Assembly: GCA_963693365.1 (NCBI GenBank)
Contig: CAVNZM010000012.1
Span: 3,472,001-3,536,000, forward strand
DNA: 64,000 nucleotides
Origin: Amoebidium appalachense
Taxonomy: Eukaryota > Ichthyosporea
Direction: 5' to 3'
Shown here: positions 16,852 to 24,786 of the stretch, piece by piece
How positions within the stretch are numbered: the stretch's first letter is position 1
Layout of the letters: each line of letters opens with the position of its first letter
Notes under the pieces: generated by a model
Seen by the model: the letters and a program-made list of their open reading frames with translations, nothing else
What the model was told of the DNA's origin: nothing
The model's database searches: none
Made by a program: the position numbers and the translations under genes

Positions 16852-17514
16852 ATGTGGCTTCCGCTCTTGGTGTTGGTGGCCCTCGCCGTAGGCCTGTACA
16901 TGTTTCAGGCCTCCAGATGCCCGCTCCCCTCCAGGTTCAGCTGGATGGATCTAAAGCCCGAGTCCATGCCACCCGTGGCGTACCAGGCCAAGTGTGGCTC
17001 GTGTTGGGCTCATGCTACCGCAGCCGCGCTGCAGGCCCGCCTGGTCGTGCAGCTGGGAAAGAGGTCCGCTGTCGACACGGACGACATCATCAAAAACGCG
17101 CTCGGCAACAGGGGGTGTATGGGCGGCACGCTGGTTAAGGCTTTCAGGCACGCACGCAGCGTGGGCGTCCTGACACCCGAAGGCCGTGTCAGGCTGCGCT
17201 CCTTCCGGGACATGTTCAGGTCAGACGTCTGCAGCATCAAGGAGGAGATCTACAGGAACGGCCCCGTCGCCATGCACGTCTTGGAGCACCGGTCCATGAA
17301 GCGCCTGCCCCCCGACACCACCTGGTACCCCGAGCCGGGCGAGCGCCCGCTGGGTGGCCACGCCGTCATGGTGTTCGGTTGGGACGACGCAAAGGGTGGC
17401 TGGTTGGTCCAGAACAGCTGGGGGCGCGGGTGGGCAAACGCCGGGCGTGGGGTGTTCGGATATGGCGCGGGTAAGATCGACTCCTTGCACGTCCTCGCCG
17501 GCTCGTTCGTCTAG
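16852..17514 (+). CDS. Papain-family (C1A, cathepsin-like) cysteine protease, N-terminally anchored
   Basis: 220 residues. The catalytic Cys is residue 51 in AKCGSCWAHATAAAL, with the oxyanion-hole Gln at 46. His170 lies in GGHAVMVFGWD and Asn188 in LVQNSWGRGW. A hydrophobic anchor (LPLLVLVALAVGLYM) precedes the mature domain directly, so the usual 60-100-residue inhibitory propeptide is absent. This suggests a virion-membrane enzyme. The ATG at 16852 follows CATAAAATTC. All catalytic residues are present. Confidence 0.92.
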   Translation: MWLPLLVLVALAVGLYMFQASRCPLPSRFSWMDLKPESMPPVAYQAKCGSCWAHATAAALQARLVVQLGKRSAVDTDDIIKNALGNRGCMGGTLVKAFRHARSVGVLTPEGRVRLRSFRDMFRSDVCSIKEEIYRNGPVAMHVLEHRSMKRLPPDTTWYPEPGERPLGGHAVMVFGWDDAKGGWLVQNSWGRGWANAGRGVFGYGAGKIDSLHVLAGSFV

Positions 17515-17774
17515 ATCACGTAGCTGACGGTGGTGTTCAGGACGTTGCGGAGGTCGGTGCCGTCCTTGGCCGTGTTGTTCAGGTCATTCTTGGGGTCCAC
17601 GTTCACGGACACCGGCTGCGTCGTGGTGGGCTTGGGCTTCGCGGCGTGTCTGTAGCGACACGTGGACCCCGACACTTGCCGGTGGTACCGGTGCATGTGG
17701 CGTTTGTAGACGACGAAGTAGTAGATGGCCACGACCGCAAGGGCAAGCAGCACCGTGTTGTTGTTGATCTCCAT
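17511..17774 (-). CDS. Small N-anchored membrane protein
   Basis: 87 residues from the ATG at 17774, beginning MEINNNTVLLALAVVAIYYF, one transmembrane span followed by a His/Arg/Tyr-rich segment and an Asn/Thr-rich tail. A poly-A/T stretch (TTATTTTTTTTGG) lies just upstream and could serve both this gene and the divergent gene at 17812. It overlaps the protease stop by 4 bp. Confidence 0.7.
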   Translation of the reverse strand: MEINNNTVLLALAVVAIYYFVVYKRHMHRYHRQVSGSTCRYRHAAKPKPTTTQPVSVNVDPKNDLNNTAKDGTDLRNVLNTTVSYVI

Positions 17775-17811
17775 TAGCGTGCTCTGCCAAAAAAAAATAA
17801 TTGGATAGGGC

Positions 17812-18135
17812 ATGGCTGATTCTTACGGACGCACACTGCTCTCCGACCAAAACAACCTCACGTCGTCGATGATCGCGAACGAGGCGCGCACACGCGTGAA
17901 GACCGGTGACAGGCTGTCGCGCTCATGCAGGCTCGATGTCACGGTCATGGAAGGCACGTCGCGCTTCATCCTGCCGCGGACGAACGTCCCGTCGTCTATG
18001 TACGAGGTGCGCACGGAGCGCCGCGACATGATCCACCCGTACGTGATCGAGAAGAACAGGAGCACCACAAGCGCGCTGGCCTTCCAGGACGCCTGGCGCA
18101 GCGCCATGCCCACGGCACCACTCGGTGGGGTATAA
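17812..18135 (+). CDS. Unrecognised small protein
   Basis: 107 residues, Arg/Ser/Thr-rich with no membrane span (MADSYGRTLLSDQNN at the start). The upstream AT-rich promoter is shared with the divergent gene. Its last codons overlap the TATA box of the next gene. Function unknown. Confidence 0.65.
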   Translation: MADSYGRTLLSDQNNLTSSMIANEARTRVKTGDRLSRSCRLDVTVMEGTSRFILPRTNVPSSMYEVRTERRDMIHPYVIEKNRSTTSALAFQDAWRSAMPTAPLGGV

Positions 18136-18138
18136 AAG
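18131..18138 (+). promoter_or_regulatory. TATA box for the gene at 18170
   Basis: TATAAAAG 32 nt before the ATG, inside the 3' end of the preceding gene. Confidence 0.65.
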
Positions 18139-18169
18139 GAGTGCATACAGGTCAGTTGAGGCAGTCACG

Positions 18170-18877
18170 ATGCAGTTCACGCACTGGACAGAGGCCCTCC
18201 ATGGCCGGGAGCTCACCATCGGCCCCTCCAAGCTCGAGAGCAACCGCGCCGGCAACCACACCGCCATCTACTTCCCCGTGCGCCGCTACAACAAGCCCAT
18301 TCGCTTCTACACACCCCTGCTAAAGTGCAAGTTCCCGCCCAACGACGAGTACAACTCCATCGACGTGTCCCAGTACGCTCCGTCAAGTGGGTCACAGGAC
18401 CAGGTGGACAGCTTTATTTCGTGTGTGCGCGAGCTGGAGGCCGCGGTCGTCGCGTGGGCCGTCCAAAACGCCGAGATGGCCTTCTCCGACTTCGAGCCCG
18501 TGCCGGATGAGCTGGCCATCAACCACCGCATGCGCTCGTGTCTCGTCGATCGCATCGAGGCCATCAAGTTCCGCCTGTTGCCCGACGCAGGTGTCGCCTA
18601 CTTCGACGCTGCAGGCAAGGCCCTGACCCGCGACGACGTCCTCCAACTCTTCAACTCGCCCAATCTCCCCAACATCCGCGTGGCTGGCGAGATCAAGTCC
18701 GTGGGCATCTACAACGGCCAGAAGCGACGCGGCCAGAAGGTCGAGTTCGACGGCAAGCTTGAGGTGCGCCTGTTTGCCCTGCAGATCCGTGTGCTCCCAC
18801 CCGACGACGCCGACAGCACCAACTTGCCCACGGGCGTCTGCATGCTCCCCCCCGAGGACGTGTGCATGCAGCCCTAG
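18170..18877 (+). CDS. Unrecognised conserved-looking protein
   Basis: 235 residues. Alternating beta strands and helices, with a conserved-looking FPVRRYNKPIRFYTPLL segment near the N-terminus and LEVRLFALQIRVL near the end. No catalytic motif is visible. TATA-driven. The stop is next to the convergent gene at 18874. It may be a virion or replication accessory protein. Confidence 0.7.
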   Translation: MQFTHWTEALHGRELTIGPSKLESNRAGNHTAIYFPVRRYNKPIRFYTPLLKCKFPPNDEYNSIDVSQYAPSSGSQDQVDSFISCVRELEAAVVAWAVQNAEMAFSDFEPVPDELAINHRMRSCLVDRIEAIKFRLLPDAGVAYFDAAGKALTRDDVLQLFNSPNLPNIRVAGEIKSVGIYNGQKRRGQKVEFDGKLEVRLFALQIRVLPPDDADSTNLPTGVCMLPPEDVCMQP

Positions 18878-19443
18878 TCCAGTTCTGTGTCGATCATCAT
18901 GTCCTGGCGGTTGAGGTCGTCCTTAGCGCTCTGGATGCGGCTCTCGAGCCCATCCGCGAGCTGGTGGCGGTGCCGCAGCTCGTTGTTCATGATTTCCTCT
19001 ATAGTCTTGTTGGGGTGGACCACCTCCTCGCAGAGGTCGGTCTTGGGGGGTACGGCAAACCATTCGTACATGGGTGCCACGTAGATGTCCCAGTAGGGGT
19101 CCTTCTCCTGCAGCAGCCGCGCGTGTGCGTTGGCCTCCTCGACCGTGTCGAAGGCCCCTCGTACCTTCATCGCGCACTGCTTGTCAGCCGTTACCTGGTC
19201 GAGTCCCTGTGCGGCACAGGACATGACAATAAAGTTCAGCTTGTCTACCTTTACTGGGTCGGTTTCCGCCCGCACCTCGTTCATCGAGGGGCGCGGGATC
19301 TCCGTACGCGAGTAGTTGGTCGTCACGCCCCCATTCGGGAGCGCGACCTCGGGGGGCGCGTGGGGGGGGCGTGCACGGGACTCGGGGGGTCCCGTCTGCT
19401 CCTCGTCCTCGTCGTGCATGCGCTTCGATGAACAGGGGTCCAT
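18874..19443 (-). CDS. NCLDV-conserved small-domain protein (DUF5832-like)
   Basis: 189 residues from the ATG at 19443. The middle has FIVMSCAAQ, then KVRGAFDTVEEANAHARLLQ and YWDIYVAPMYEWFAVPP, which resembles a family of giant-virus proteins in which a variant RGxFxTxEEAxxxA helix is followed by DIYVGxVGxWxP. The function of that family is not established; a virion role is commonly suspected. N-terminal 60 residues are disordered and acidic. The C-terminus is a helix with many charged residues. Confidence 0.65.
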   Translation of the reverse strand: MDPCSSKRMHDEDEEQTGPPESRARPPHAPPEVALPNGGVTTNYSRTEIPRPSMNEVRAETDPVKVDKLNFIVMSCAAQGLDQVTADKQCAMKVRGAFDTVEEANAHARLLQEKDPYWDIYVAPMYEWFAVPPKTDLCEEVVHPNKTIEEIMNNELRHRHQLADGLESRIQSAKDDLNRQDMMIDTELD

Positions 19444-19543
19444 TACCGTGGGGGGAGAAAATATTACACAGCCAAAATGGCGCTGCCCGGTGGTCCGCCG
19501 CGCCTGAATGTATCCAGACGACAGGATGGTGTGTATACTCGGA

Positions 19544-20257
19544 ATGGGCGACTGTGGCAACAGCACGACCACGACGCTGCAAAACATCGTCCGCAATTCC
19601 GTGTCCACGAGCATCAAGGTGGATCAGAGCGTAAGCACCTCGACCGTGACGGACCAGAAGATGACGATCTCGGGTCTCACGGGTGCGGACCTCGGCGAAA
19701 TTAATCAGCTCCAGCGCGTCAAGATCAACATCAAGGCCATACAGAAGACGCAGAGCACGAACGAGTTCAAGAGTACGTTGGAAGCGGAGCTCAACGAGAA
19801 ACTCAAACAGAAGACTGAGCTGGGCAGCAGCGGCAAGAACTCCAGCGACACGTTCTCGCAGACCATCAACGACTTCACCTTCAATGCAACGCGCGCGTTT
19901 GACAGCTCGCTGACCCTCATGATGAACGCGAAGCAGGAGATGGAGATCAAAGACGACCGTGACCTGAAAATCAAGAAAATTAATCAGGTACAGACCATCG
20001 AAGCGCTGGCCGAGCTCTTGTCGGAGAACATCATGAACGACACGGCGGTCCAGAAGTCGGCTGCAAAGCTGGAGAAGATTACCGAACAGTCGAGCGAGGG
20101 TCTTGCCGGCATGTTTGGTGCGTTCGGTGGGATGCTCAAGGTCGTCGCCGTCATTTTGGTGCTTGCCATCGTGGGATATTTGCTGTTTCGCTTATTGGGC
20201 ATGCCGAAGATGAATGCCGGCACGGCACAAGGCGTGCCCCGCGGCATGTATTACTAA
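19544..20257 (+). CDS. Myristoylated membrane protein, poxvirus L1/F9- and iridovirus-like
   Basis: 237 residues starting MGDCGNSTTTT, with Gly2 available for N-myristoylation. The body is a helical Ser/Thr/Gln/Asn-rich ectodomain and the C-terminus is anchored by VVAVILVLAIVGYLLFRLL. Layout and composition match the NCLDV L1/F9 family, virion membrane proteins of the entry-fusion class in poxviruses. An in-frame ATG 36 nt upstream is not used because it would bury the myristoylation site. The gene looks intact. Confidence 0.8.
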   Translation: MGDCGNSTTTTLQNIVRNSVSTSIKVDQSVSTSTVTDQKMTISGLTGADLGEINQLQRVKINIKAIQKTQSTNEFKSTLEAELNEKLKQKTELGSSGKNSSDTFSQTINDFTFNATRAFDSSLTLMMNAKQEMEIKDDRDLKIKKINQVQTIEALAELLSENIMNDTAVQKSAAKLEKITEQSSEGLAGMFGAFGGMLKVVAVILVLAIVGYLLFRLLGMPKMNAGTAQGVPRGMYY

Positions 20258-20261
20258 TTGG

Positions 20262-20450
20262 TCACGTTGCTCCGTCCGTCCCTCCACAAACCTCACGTCG
20301 CAAGTCTGGTGGTACGGCCAGGCGCACGCGCACGTCCTCCCTGCCTTCCACGCGCGCCCGGAGTGCCTCAAGCAGCCGGTGCACGCGCTCGAACTCCATG
20401 CTCATGACCTGCGAGAGTGCGTCCACTGGATCCTTGCCATCCATACCCAT
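20262..20450 (-). CDS. Small helical protein
   Basis: About 62 residues (start at 20450 or 20444). One amphipathic helix (FERVHRLLEALRARVEGRED) with a Pro/Arg/Cys tail. Divergent from the gene at 20483, with the shared AT-rich element CCATTTTATTGC at about 20458-20469. No family. Confidence 0.55.
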   Translation of the reverse strand: MGMDGKDPVDALSQVMSMEFERVHRLLEALRARVEGREDVRVRLAVPPDLRREVCGGTDGAT

Positions 20451-20482
20451 ACCGCCCCATTTTATTGCAACGCACGGCATAC

Positions 20483-21002
20483 ATGGAGATCCCCACACGC
20501 TACCATGCCGCCGGCGGCCCGTTCTACGACAAGCTCATGGCCAGGGAGAACATGGCGCGGCTCCAACAGGCCCTCCCGTTCCACGCGGACTGGGCCGATC
20601 TCCATGACGCCATGACCACCGCGTACAACACCGTGTTCGCCTACGGCGGCTTCAGCGAGCGTGGCGACGCCGCCATCGAAGCAACCGTCTCACTCGCGGC
20701 GGAGACGCTGACGGACCAGCACCGGGCCGCCCAGGCCCTGGCGGACTCGTTGTACAACATCGACCAGGCCCGCACACGCAACCCCGCCATGGCGCCCCGC
20801 CCCCAGGTGGCCGTCCCCGGGAAGGCGCGCTCCCACAAACGCGTGGCGCCGCCGCCCTCGCACCGCCGACCGCTTCAACCAGGACGCCCGCGTGGTCACC
20901 ACGCCCCATTCCAACCGCTCGCTGACCCCCGCCGAGCTGCGCCAGATGCGCGGGGTCGCGACCGTGGAGCTCTCGGACACGATCCTGAAGTACATGCTGT
21001 GA
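20483..21002 (+). CDS. Unrecognised helical protein with one frame break
   Basis: The N-terminal 120 residues are helical (MEIPTRYHAAGGPFYDKL and onward). In the annotated frame the protein turns into Pro/Arg-rich nonsense after about 20845 and runs to 21037. In the next register, sequence such as FNQDARVVTTP and LSDTILKYML continues and stops at 21000-21002. The break lies in GCCGCCGCCCTCG. One gene of about 173 residues is likely. TTTTATTG ends 15 nt before the ATG. Confidence 0.65.
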
Positions 21003-21032
21003 GAGGGTCTGGACTCGCGAGCCCTTCACGGG

Positions 21033-21040
21033 TATAAATT
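21033..21040 (+). promoter_or_regulatory. TATA box
   Basis: TATAAATT, 79 nt before the ATG of the broken KilA-N gene at 21119. Confidence 0.55.
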
Positions 21041-21118
21041 CCGCGCGCCAGCTCCGACAAAGCCCAGTCTCTTCTGCAAGGCTTTTTCTCAACCTCTCTC
21101 TTTCCACCCAACATCGAC

Positions 21119-21700
21119 ATGGACATCGACATGGTCGCTCCCGCCGCTCCCGCTGTGCCAGCCCCTGCCGCTGCCAGCACCATTCCAGCTTACCCCGCAT
21201 TCAAGGAGGTGCGCGCACCAGACACCATGGACTTTGGCAAGAAGGTGTTGACGGTAACGACGACCTACCCCAACGGCCACGTCTACTTCAACGGCACCAT
21301 GCTGTGCAACGTGGGGCGCGAGTACAACACCGAGAAGACGGGGGATGGCGCGGAGAAGAAGGTTGTTCTGTGGAGCCGCAAGAACGCCGATCTTATCGGC
21401 AAAGTTGTAGAGCGTTTGAACTCAACTCTGACTCCTCCCGCTGGCGGGCTCCATGTCGATGAAAACGGACCGGTGCCCACAGGCACCGCTCGTCACGTGA
21501 CCATCGGTGACGTCATCGACACATCGAACACCATGAAGAAGTCTGGTGACCCTGCGCTGCGCGGCTCGTGTCCATCGACTTCGCCGTGCACACGGACACC
21601 CTGCTCTCGCGCATGTTCACGGGTGACTACTCCGTGTTGGCTGATGACAATTGGTGACGTCATCGACACCGTGTATAAAAGAGACAACACCCACTGGTGA
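21119..21700 (+). pseudogene. Truncated KilA-N family gene
   Basis: The N-terminal domain closely matches the intact-length relative at 46448-47876 (IPAYPAFKEVRAP, FGKKVLTVTTTYPNG, NGTMLCNVGREYNTE). After PALRG, about 40 nt present in the relative are missing, which removes the conserved FVHIALFPALARY block and changes frame. The following bases still encode the DFAVHTDTLLSRMFTGDY stretch in another register, and similarity ends soon after. The coiled coil and C-terminal domain are absent. This is a decayed partial copy with its TATA box still present. Confidence 0.8.
21674..21681 (+). promoter_or_regulatory. TATA box for the second KilA-N family gene
   Basis: TATAAAAG, 43 nt before the ATG at 21725, located at the 3' end of the truncated copy. 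Confidence 0.65.
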
Positions 21701-21724
21701 TGGCCAGTCCATACCAGCGCCAAC

Positions 21725-22984
21725 ATGGAACACATCAACCATCCACCAGTTCAAGTTGATAACGCTGGAGCTACGGACATGGCGATTCCTGCCTACCCCG
21801 GCTTCCGCCCCTTTGTCGCTCCCCCTGAGATGGGCTTTGCCGGTCGCGTGCTGACTGCCTTCACAACGTACCCCAACGGCCGCACGTTCTTCAACGCAAC
21901 AATGCTGTGTAAGACCGGGCGGGTGTTCAACGCCGAGAAGACAGGTGATGACGCAAAGAAAGAAATCATGTTTTGGGAGCGTAAACACAAGAGTTTGATT
22001 TCTGCAATTGCAGAATTAGCCAATCAGAGACCCTCACTGCCCCAGGGCAGTGACGGTCACGTGACCGCCAAAGACCTCATCAACACTACCTACGCACGCA
22101 AACAGACCGGACCCGTGGAAACACGTGGGACGTTTGTCGACGCCATCCTGTTCCCTGCTCTAGCCCGCTACATCTCGGACCGCTTTGCCTTCTACACCGA
22201 CAGCATCACGGCGCGCTACGTCACGGGCGACTACACGGTACTGAAGGAGGTCATCAAAGTGTGTGACAACTTCCACGGTGTACGCACAGAGAATGTCCAA
22301 ATCGAAATGAGCGAGTACTATGCCGAGCAGGAACGTCGGTACAAGGAGCGCGAGTCGGGAATTGGAAGAGCGTGTGAGTTTTTGGAAGCGTACCTCATCT
22401 GACCTCCAGGACACTCTCGCTGCCTGTGCCAAACGAATGCGCCACATGGACGAAATCACCAACACTATGCCACAGGCTATTACTGCCAACACACTACCCG
22501 ACAACCCGGACCATTCAGCTCTAGACGGTGAGGGGAACAAGTACCTTCGCGACCGCCTATACAATTTTCCACGCGCCGTGTCAGCTGCCGTGTACGAGGG
22601 TGACACCAAGGGTGCATCATCGTTTGTGAAAGATTACATAGGCGATGTGCTTAACATTGATGTGGTTGGCATGGGGGACATGGTCGGTGTGATTGGAGCA
22701 GATATGATTATCCAGCGCGCAATTAAGCTTCGTTCCGCTGTTGGGTGGGACAAGGCAGTCCTGTCCACCGAGATCACTGCTCGTCAGGCCTTTACCATCA
22801 TTAACAGCACAGCAGACTCTGCTGGATGAAGCTCAACGTTCCTGGAACTACCGTGGTGTCTGAATTCAAGCACCAGGCCAACGTCTTCCGAAACAGATAT
22901 GAGGGGTTGACCCCTTCATCCATGGAGCCGCGTCTGGTGCTGGAGTTAGGCAAAAAGGGACAGCGTGCCGCTGATACGCAGTGA
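21725..22984 (+). CDS. KilA-N protein with coiled coil and C-terminal domain; two frame breaks
   Basis: The N-terminal KilA-N-type DNA-binding domain (FFNATMLCKTGRVFNAEK; RGTFVDAILFPALARYIS) is followed by a short coiled coil and the C-terminal domain shared with 46448-47876 (YLRDRLYNFPRAVSAAVYEG; STEITARQAFTIINS). The frame breaks near 22365 (GGGAATTGG) and again near 22815; homologous sequence continues after each and ends at a TGA at 22982-22984. KilA-N proteins are thought to regulate viral or host genes. It is either a recently inactivated gene or an indel-affected assembly. Confidence 0.75.
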
Positions 22985-23148
22985 ACACTCCCTAAGGTGT
23001 TCTCCAGGTTGTGGCTGTGGGGGGCGTGCAAGATCAGCTGGTTACTCTGCAACGCCACGCAATTGACATGGCGCCAGTTTTACTTGCTCGTGGCGCGTTT
23101 CAACGAGCTGGCCTCCGGTGAAAATAAACGGTTCCGGGATGAATAAGC

Positions 23149-23424
23149 CTACCACGAGATCGTGAGCTCCTCCCCCCGCCGTGTCACCACGAACCGCCGC
23201 GCGCGCAGCCGCCGCGCAAGCATGTTGCCCACCGCCTCCACGTCGTACACCGTCGTGCCCGTGGGCATGTGGTACACCACCACGCGCTCGCCCATGCGTG
23301 CGCGCCACTCGATGCTGCGGTACGCGTTAGCGAGCAGCGCCTGCACCACCTGCTCGCGGTGCCGGTCCACCGCTCCGGACATGCTCTTGGCGCTGGCCGC
23401 GGTTAGTGTGCTTTTGCCCTCCAT
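23149..23424 (-). CDS. Small conserved-looking basic protein
   Basis: 91 residues. A helical N-terminus (VVQALLANAYRSIEWRARMG) is followed by a compact beta-rich region (VVVYHMPTGTTVYDVEAVG) and an Arg-rich strand. No family is recognised. It is divergent from the gene at 23446, with TTTTATCGGG between them. Confidence 0.6.
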   Translation of the reverse strand: MEGKSTLTAASAKSMSGAVDRHREQVVQALLANAYRSIEWRARMGERVVVYHMPTGTTVYDVEAVGNMLARRLRARRFVVTRRGEELTISW

Positions 23425-23445
23425 GTTTTATCGGGCCCTTATACT

Positions 23446-24786
23446 ATGTCCTCAGACATTTTGTCCGTGATCGCGCGCGAGCCGAAGCGGAAGCCCATTG
23501 CCCGCCCTGCTTCACCCAAGGCCTCCATGCCGCGCAGCCGGCTCGGCCTGCGCGAGGACACCCCGACACCCCCGGACTCGCCGCCCCCGCAGTTCAGGCT
23601 CGTGGACGACCGCAGGTACGACGCGGACGCACACGAAGACATCCGCCCCGAGGACTCGGTCAGCAACGCCGGCCGCATCCGCCCAAGCTCTCCGGAGTCG
23701 GAGCTGCTCGAGGCCATGAGGAACGACGAGCCAGACTACCAGCCGTCTCTCGCCCCCCGGGCCCCGCCCGCTCCCCCACCGCCCCCCCAGCCCGAACAAC
23801 CACCACCCATGGACGGATATGCCGTCGGCGACTACTCGTCCGGCTCGTACGGGCTCCACGACGGCCATCCCGTCCAGCTGCCCCTTCAGCCGCCAGGGTC
23901 GTTTGCGGGCCCACCTCCCGGCGCGATGTACCCCCCACAGTTGCTCTTGGGCCACGGCCACCAGCAGCCGCCCCCCGTGGATCACGCCGCCGCAGAGGCC
24001 GCCGAGCGTGACCGCCAGCGCCTGGACGAGGCCGAGCGCGAGCGCCAGCGCGAGAAGGAGAAGCTCGTGGCGGACCTCATGGTCAAGAAGGCCCGCGGCC
24101 ACGACGTACCGGGCCACATCGGCATCCACACCAGCTTCGAGGAGCTGCAGGCGCTGACGGAGACCATACGCAAGGTCGAGAACAACAAGCGCACGGTCGC
24201 CATGCTCCGCTACCTGATGATCCTGTCGTGCACGGGCGTCGAGAAGGCAACCATGAAGTTCGTCTCGGACGTCTATTTGGACGGCTGGGCAGAGTCCATC
24301 GCGGCAAACCAGGCCGACTATGACGACGTGCTCGCGCGCATCGCCGACACCATGGACCTCGGCACAAACATACCCCCCCACGTCGAGCTGGTGGCCATGC
24401 TCGGCGTCAGTGCCGTCATGTTCCACATGGCCCGCAAGTCCAAAGTGCAGATCGAGGCCGCGGCAGAACGCGTGGCCCTCCGTGCTCGCCAGCCCCCGCC
24501 CCCGCCCCCACAGGACGCCCCGGTCGCAAGGCGCCCCGCCGCGCCCCAGCGGCCCCCGGCCGCGGCCCCGGCTTCGCCGGTCAAGACCGCGCTCACCGAG
24601 GAGCAGCTGCGCATCCACAACCTCATCACGGGCACCGTCGAGGCACCCCACGAGTACGATGTCCGCAAGCGCCACTACGACCCCATCTCCGGGGCCAACA
24701 GCATCGTCTCCGACACCGGCTCCATCAAGACGCGCAAGAAGGCCAAGATCCAAGTGGACGCCGAGGACATCGTCCGGCTGTTTTAG
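23446..24786 (+). CDS. NCLDV-conserved structural protein (DUF5767-like)
   Basis: 446 residues. The first 190 are Pro/Gln-rich and disordered. A helical domain follows with VYLDGWAESIAANQADYDDVLARI and MLGVSAVMFHMARKSKV; the pattern LDGWSE...FHM is characteristic of a family found in several giant viruses and thought to be structural. The C-terminal 120 residues are again Pro-rich, ending with a short charged motif. Intact; a T-rich element precedes the start. Convergent with the coiled-coil gene, with adjacent stops. Confidence 0.7.
   Translation: MSSDILSVIAREPKRKPIARPASPKASMPRSRLGLREDTPTPPDSPPPQFRLVDDRRYDADAHEDIRPEDSVSNAGRIRPSSPESELLEAMRNDEPDYQPSLAPRAPPAPPPPPQPEQPPPMDGYAVGDYSSGSYGLHDGHPVQLPLQPPGSFAGPPPGAMYPPQLLLGHGHQQPPPVDHAAAEAAERDRQRLDEAERERQREKEKLVADLMVKKARGHDVPGHIGIHTSFEELQALTETIRKVENNKRTVAMLRYLMILSCTGVEKATMKFVSDVYLDGWAESIAANQADYDDVLARIADTMDLGTNIPPHVELVAMLGVSAVMFHMARKSKVQIEAAAERVALRARQPPPPPPQDAPVARRPAAPQRPPAAAPASPVKTALTEEQLRIHNLITGTVEAPHEYDVRKRHYDPISGANSIVSDTGSIKTRKKAKIQVDAEDIVRLF

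Noticed and set aside
23512-24753. 413-residue minus frame opposite the gene at 23446
   Set aside because: Antisense shadow of a GC-rich gene: Val/Leu/His/Arg-rich, with no start context. The plus-strand gene has a recognised helical domain.
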